Assembly: GCA_964619065.1 (NCBI GenBank)
Contig: CAZUCC010000016.1
Location: 12,221-76,220, forward strand
Direction: 5' to 3'
DNA from: JANXUC01 sp964619065
GTDB taxonomy: Bacteria > Acidobacteriota > Terriglobia > Terriglobales > Acidobacteriaceae
Length of the DNA stretch: 64,000 bases
In this document: positions 62,720-64,000 of the stretch, piece after piece
Layout: each line of letters starts with the position of its first letter
How positions within the stretch are numbered: position 1 is the first letter of the stretch
Notes under the pieces: generated by a model
Database searches by the model: none
Told to the model about the DNA's origin: nothing
The model's input: the letters and a program-made list of their open reading frames with translations, nothing else
Position numbers and translations under genes: made by a program

Positions 62720-64000
62720 ATGACTACACCTGTTCCAGACAATTCGCTCAAAGTCGGCATCTTCGGTGTGGGCCTCGACACGTACTGGCCGCAGTTCGAC
62801 GGACTGGAAGTACGTCTGCGCGCATACACGCAGCTTGCCGCCCGGCAGATTGAGCGACCCGGCGTCGAGGTCGTGAATCTGGGGTTGATCGACACACCCG
62901 AAAAAGCGCTCACGGCGGGTCATGAACTTCGGCGCGCCGATGTCGATCTCATCTTCTTACATGTCACAACCTACGCGCTTTCTTCCACAGTACTTCCGGT
63001 CGTTCGCCGCGCCAAAGTGCCGGTCATTCTACTCAATCTCTCGCCCGCGCCAGCCATTGACTACAAACGGTTCAACGGCCTCGGCGACCGCACGAAGATG
63101 ACAGGAGAGTGGCTCGTCTCGTGCTCCGCATGCTCAGTCCCCGAAATCGCGAACGTCTTCCAGCGTTGCAACATTCCGTTTTTTCAGGTCAGCGGTATGC
63201 TGGAGAACGACCCCATTGCTTGGGGCGAAATTGGGGAGTGGATCGACGCCGCGCGCGTTGCCTACGCCATGGAGCACAATCGCCTCGGCGTCATGGGCCA
63301 CTACTACGGTGGCATGCTCGACATTTACTCCGATCTCACCCAGCAGTGTGCTTGCTTTGGTGGGCACATTGAGATTCTCGAGGTCGAGGAGCTAGCCAGC
63401 CTGCGGCGCCAGGTGAGTGACGCCGCGGTCAAGAAGAGAGTGGCAGAGTTCAAAGCTTCTTTCGATGTGCAGGAGGATTGCTCCACCGAAGAACTTGCAC
63501 GCACGGCTCGGACTTCGGTTGCGCTCGACATGTTGGTTGAGTATCACAGGCTCGGATCACTCGCCTACTACTACCAGGGAACGGGAAACCCTGATAACGA
63601 AGACGCAATCAGCTCCATCATTCTGGGCACCAGTCTGCTCACAGCCCGCGGCATTCCCGTGGCCGGTGAATATGAAATCAAGAATGTGCAAGCCATGAAG
63701 ATCATGGATGCCTTCGGCGCTGGCGGCTCGTTCACGGAATACTACGCCGTCGATTACAACGATGACGTCCTTCTTATGGGCCATGACGGTCCTGGCCACA
63801 TTGCAATTGCCGAAGGAAAAACCAAGGTGCGTCCTTTGCAGGTGTACCACGGCAAGGTTGGACGGGGACTCTCCGTCGAAATGTCCGTCAAGCACGGACC
63901 CGTTACCTTGCTTTCAGTCGGTGAAGCCGCAAATGGAAAACTGAAGCTGGTCATCGCCGAAGGTGAGTCTGTGCCCGGCCCGATTCTGGAAATCGGCAAC
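62720..64000 (+). CDS. L-arabinose-isomerase-like protein (partial, cut by window end)
   Basis: The frame is open from the ATG at 62720 to the last base, giving 427 residues of a protein whose family is usually about 470-500 long. The opening KVGIFGVGLDTYWPQFDGLEVRL, HVTTYALSSTVLPVVRRAKVPV, MGHYYGGMLDIYSDLT, and late AAGEYEIKNVQAMKIMD-like and MGHDGPGHIAIAEGK blocks (the former reads VAGEYEIKNVQAMKIMDAF) follow the AraA/fucose-isomerase fold with Glu and His residues placed as metal ligands. It differs clearly from E. coli AraA, so the sugar may not be arabinose. It is divergent from a GH-A glycosidase gene. No strong ribosome-binding site is seen. Confidence 0.85.
   Translation, partial: MTTPVPDNSLKVGIFGVGLDTYWPQFDGLEVRLRAYTQLAARQIERPGVEVVNLGLIDTPEKALTAGHELRRADVDLIFLHVTTYALSSTVLPVVRRAKVPVILLNLSPAPAIDYKRFNGLGDRTKMTGEWLVSCSACSVPEIANVFQRCNIPFFQVSGMLENDPIAWGEIGEWIDAARVAYAMEHNRLGVMGHYYGGMLDIYSDLTQQCACFGGHIEILEVEELASLRRQVSDAAVKKRVAEFKASFDVQEDCSTEELARTARTSVALDMLVEYHRLGSLAYYYQGTGNPDNEDAISSIILGTSLLTARGIPVAGEYEIKNVQAMKIMDAFGAGGSFTEYYAVDYNDDVLLMGHDGPGHIAIAEGKTKVRPLQVYHGKVGRGLSVEMSVKHGPVTLLSVGEAANGKLKLVIAEGESVPGPILEIGN

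Overview
The window looks like a chromosomal segment of a soil or plant-litter Acidobacteriota bacterium (class Terriglobia is my best guess). The lineage call is inference. It rests on three large Oar-like TonB-dependent receptors with an N-terminal carboxypeptidase-regulatory domain, CRTAC1/UnbV and TPR export proteins, propeller-amidohydrolase fusions, and a small winged-helix protein of a type I associate with acidobacteria. I saw no rRNA, tRNA, CRISPR array, transposase or phage gene.

Layout. 0-6 kb: TonB receptor, LytTR response regulator with an SRPBCC protein upstream, small HTH protein. 6-9.6 kb: exported propeller-amidohydrolase. 9.7-16.5 kb (minus strand): galactose island galK-galE-galT-GH97-sodium symporter. 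16.9-18.3 kb: phosphoesterase lipoprotein. 18.4-23.1 kb: FkbH-like HAD protein, acyl carrier protein, MBOAT acyltransferase, SGNH protein. 23.1-28.3 kb (minus): TIM-barrel protein, aldehyde dehydrogenase, AraC regulator, pobA. 28.7-31.8 kb: second TonB receptor, divergent from pobA. 32.1-35.3 kb: GH2 and GH53 glycosidases. 35.6-41.4 kb: RND efflux operon. 41.5-51.8 kb (minus): L-rhamnose operon rhaI-rhaB-aldolase/dehydrogenase-rhaM-rhaT-GH78-HAD. 52.3 kb: IclR-HTH/sugar-binding hybrid regulator. 54.1-58.9 kb: third TonB receptor and TPR protein. 59.0-62.3 kb (minus): CRTAC1 protein and a clan GH-A glycosidase. 62.7 kb to the edge: arabinose-isomerase-like gene, cut by the window.

How the genes fit together. 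GH53 (endo-beta-1,4-galactanase), GH2 (beta-galactosidase type), GH97 (retaining, alpha-galactosidase-like) and GH78 (alpha-L-rhamnosidase) release galactose and rhamnose. The two sugars then have complete entry pathways here: galKET, and rhaM/rhaI/rhaB/aldolase. Together these match the sugars of rhamnogalacturonan-I pectin with galactan side chains. pobA and its neighbours handle 4-hydroxybenzoate and probably an aromatic aldehyde, which fits plant cell-wall material.

The most unusual unit is FkbH-ACP-MBOAT-SGNH. Its four parts correspond one to one with the Dlt D-alanylation system (loader, carrier, membrane acyltransferase, extracytoplasmic SGNH protein), but the loader is predicted to make glyceryl-ACP. 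A near-consensus sigma-54 promoter lies upstream. Second in interest is the regulator beside the rhamnose operon, which joins an IclR-type HTH to a LacI-type sugar-binding domain.
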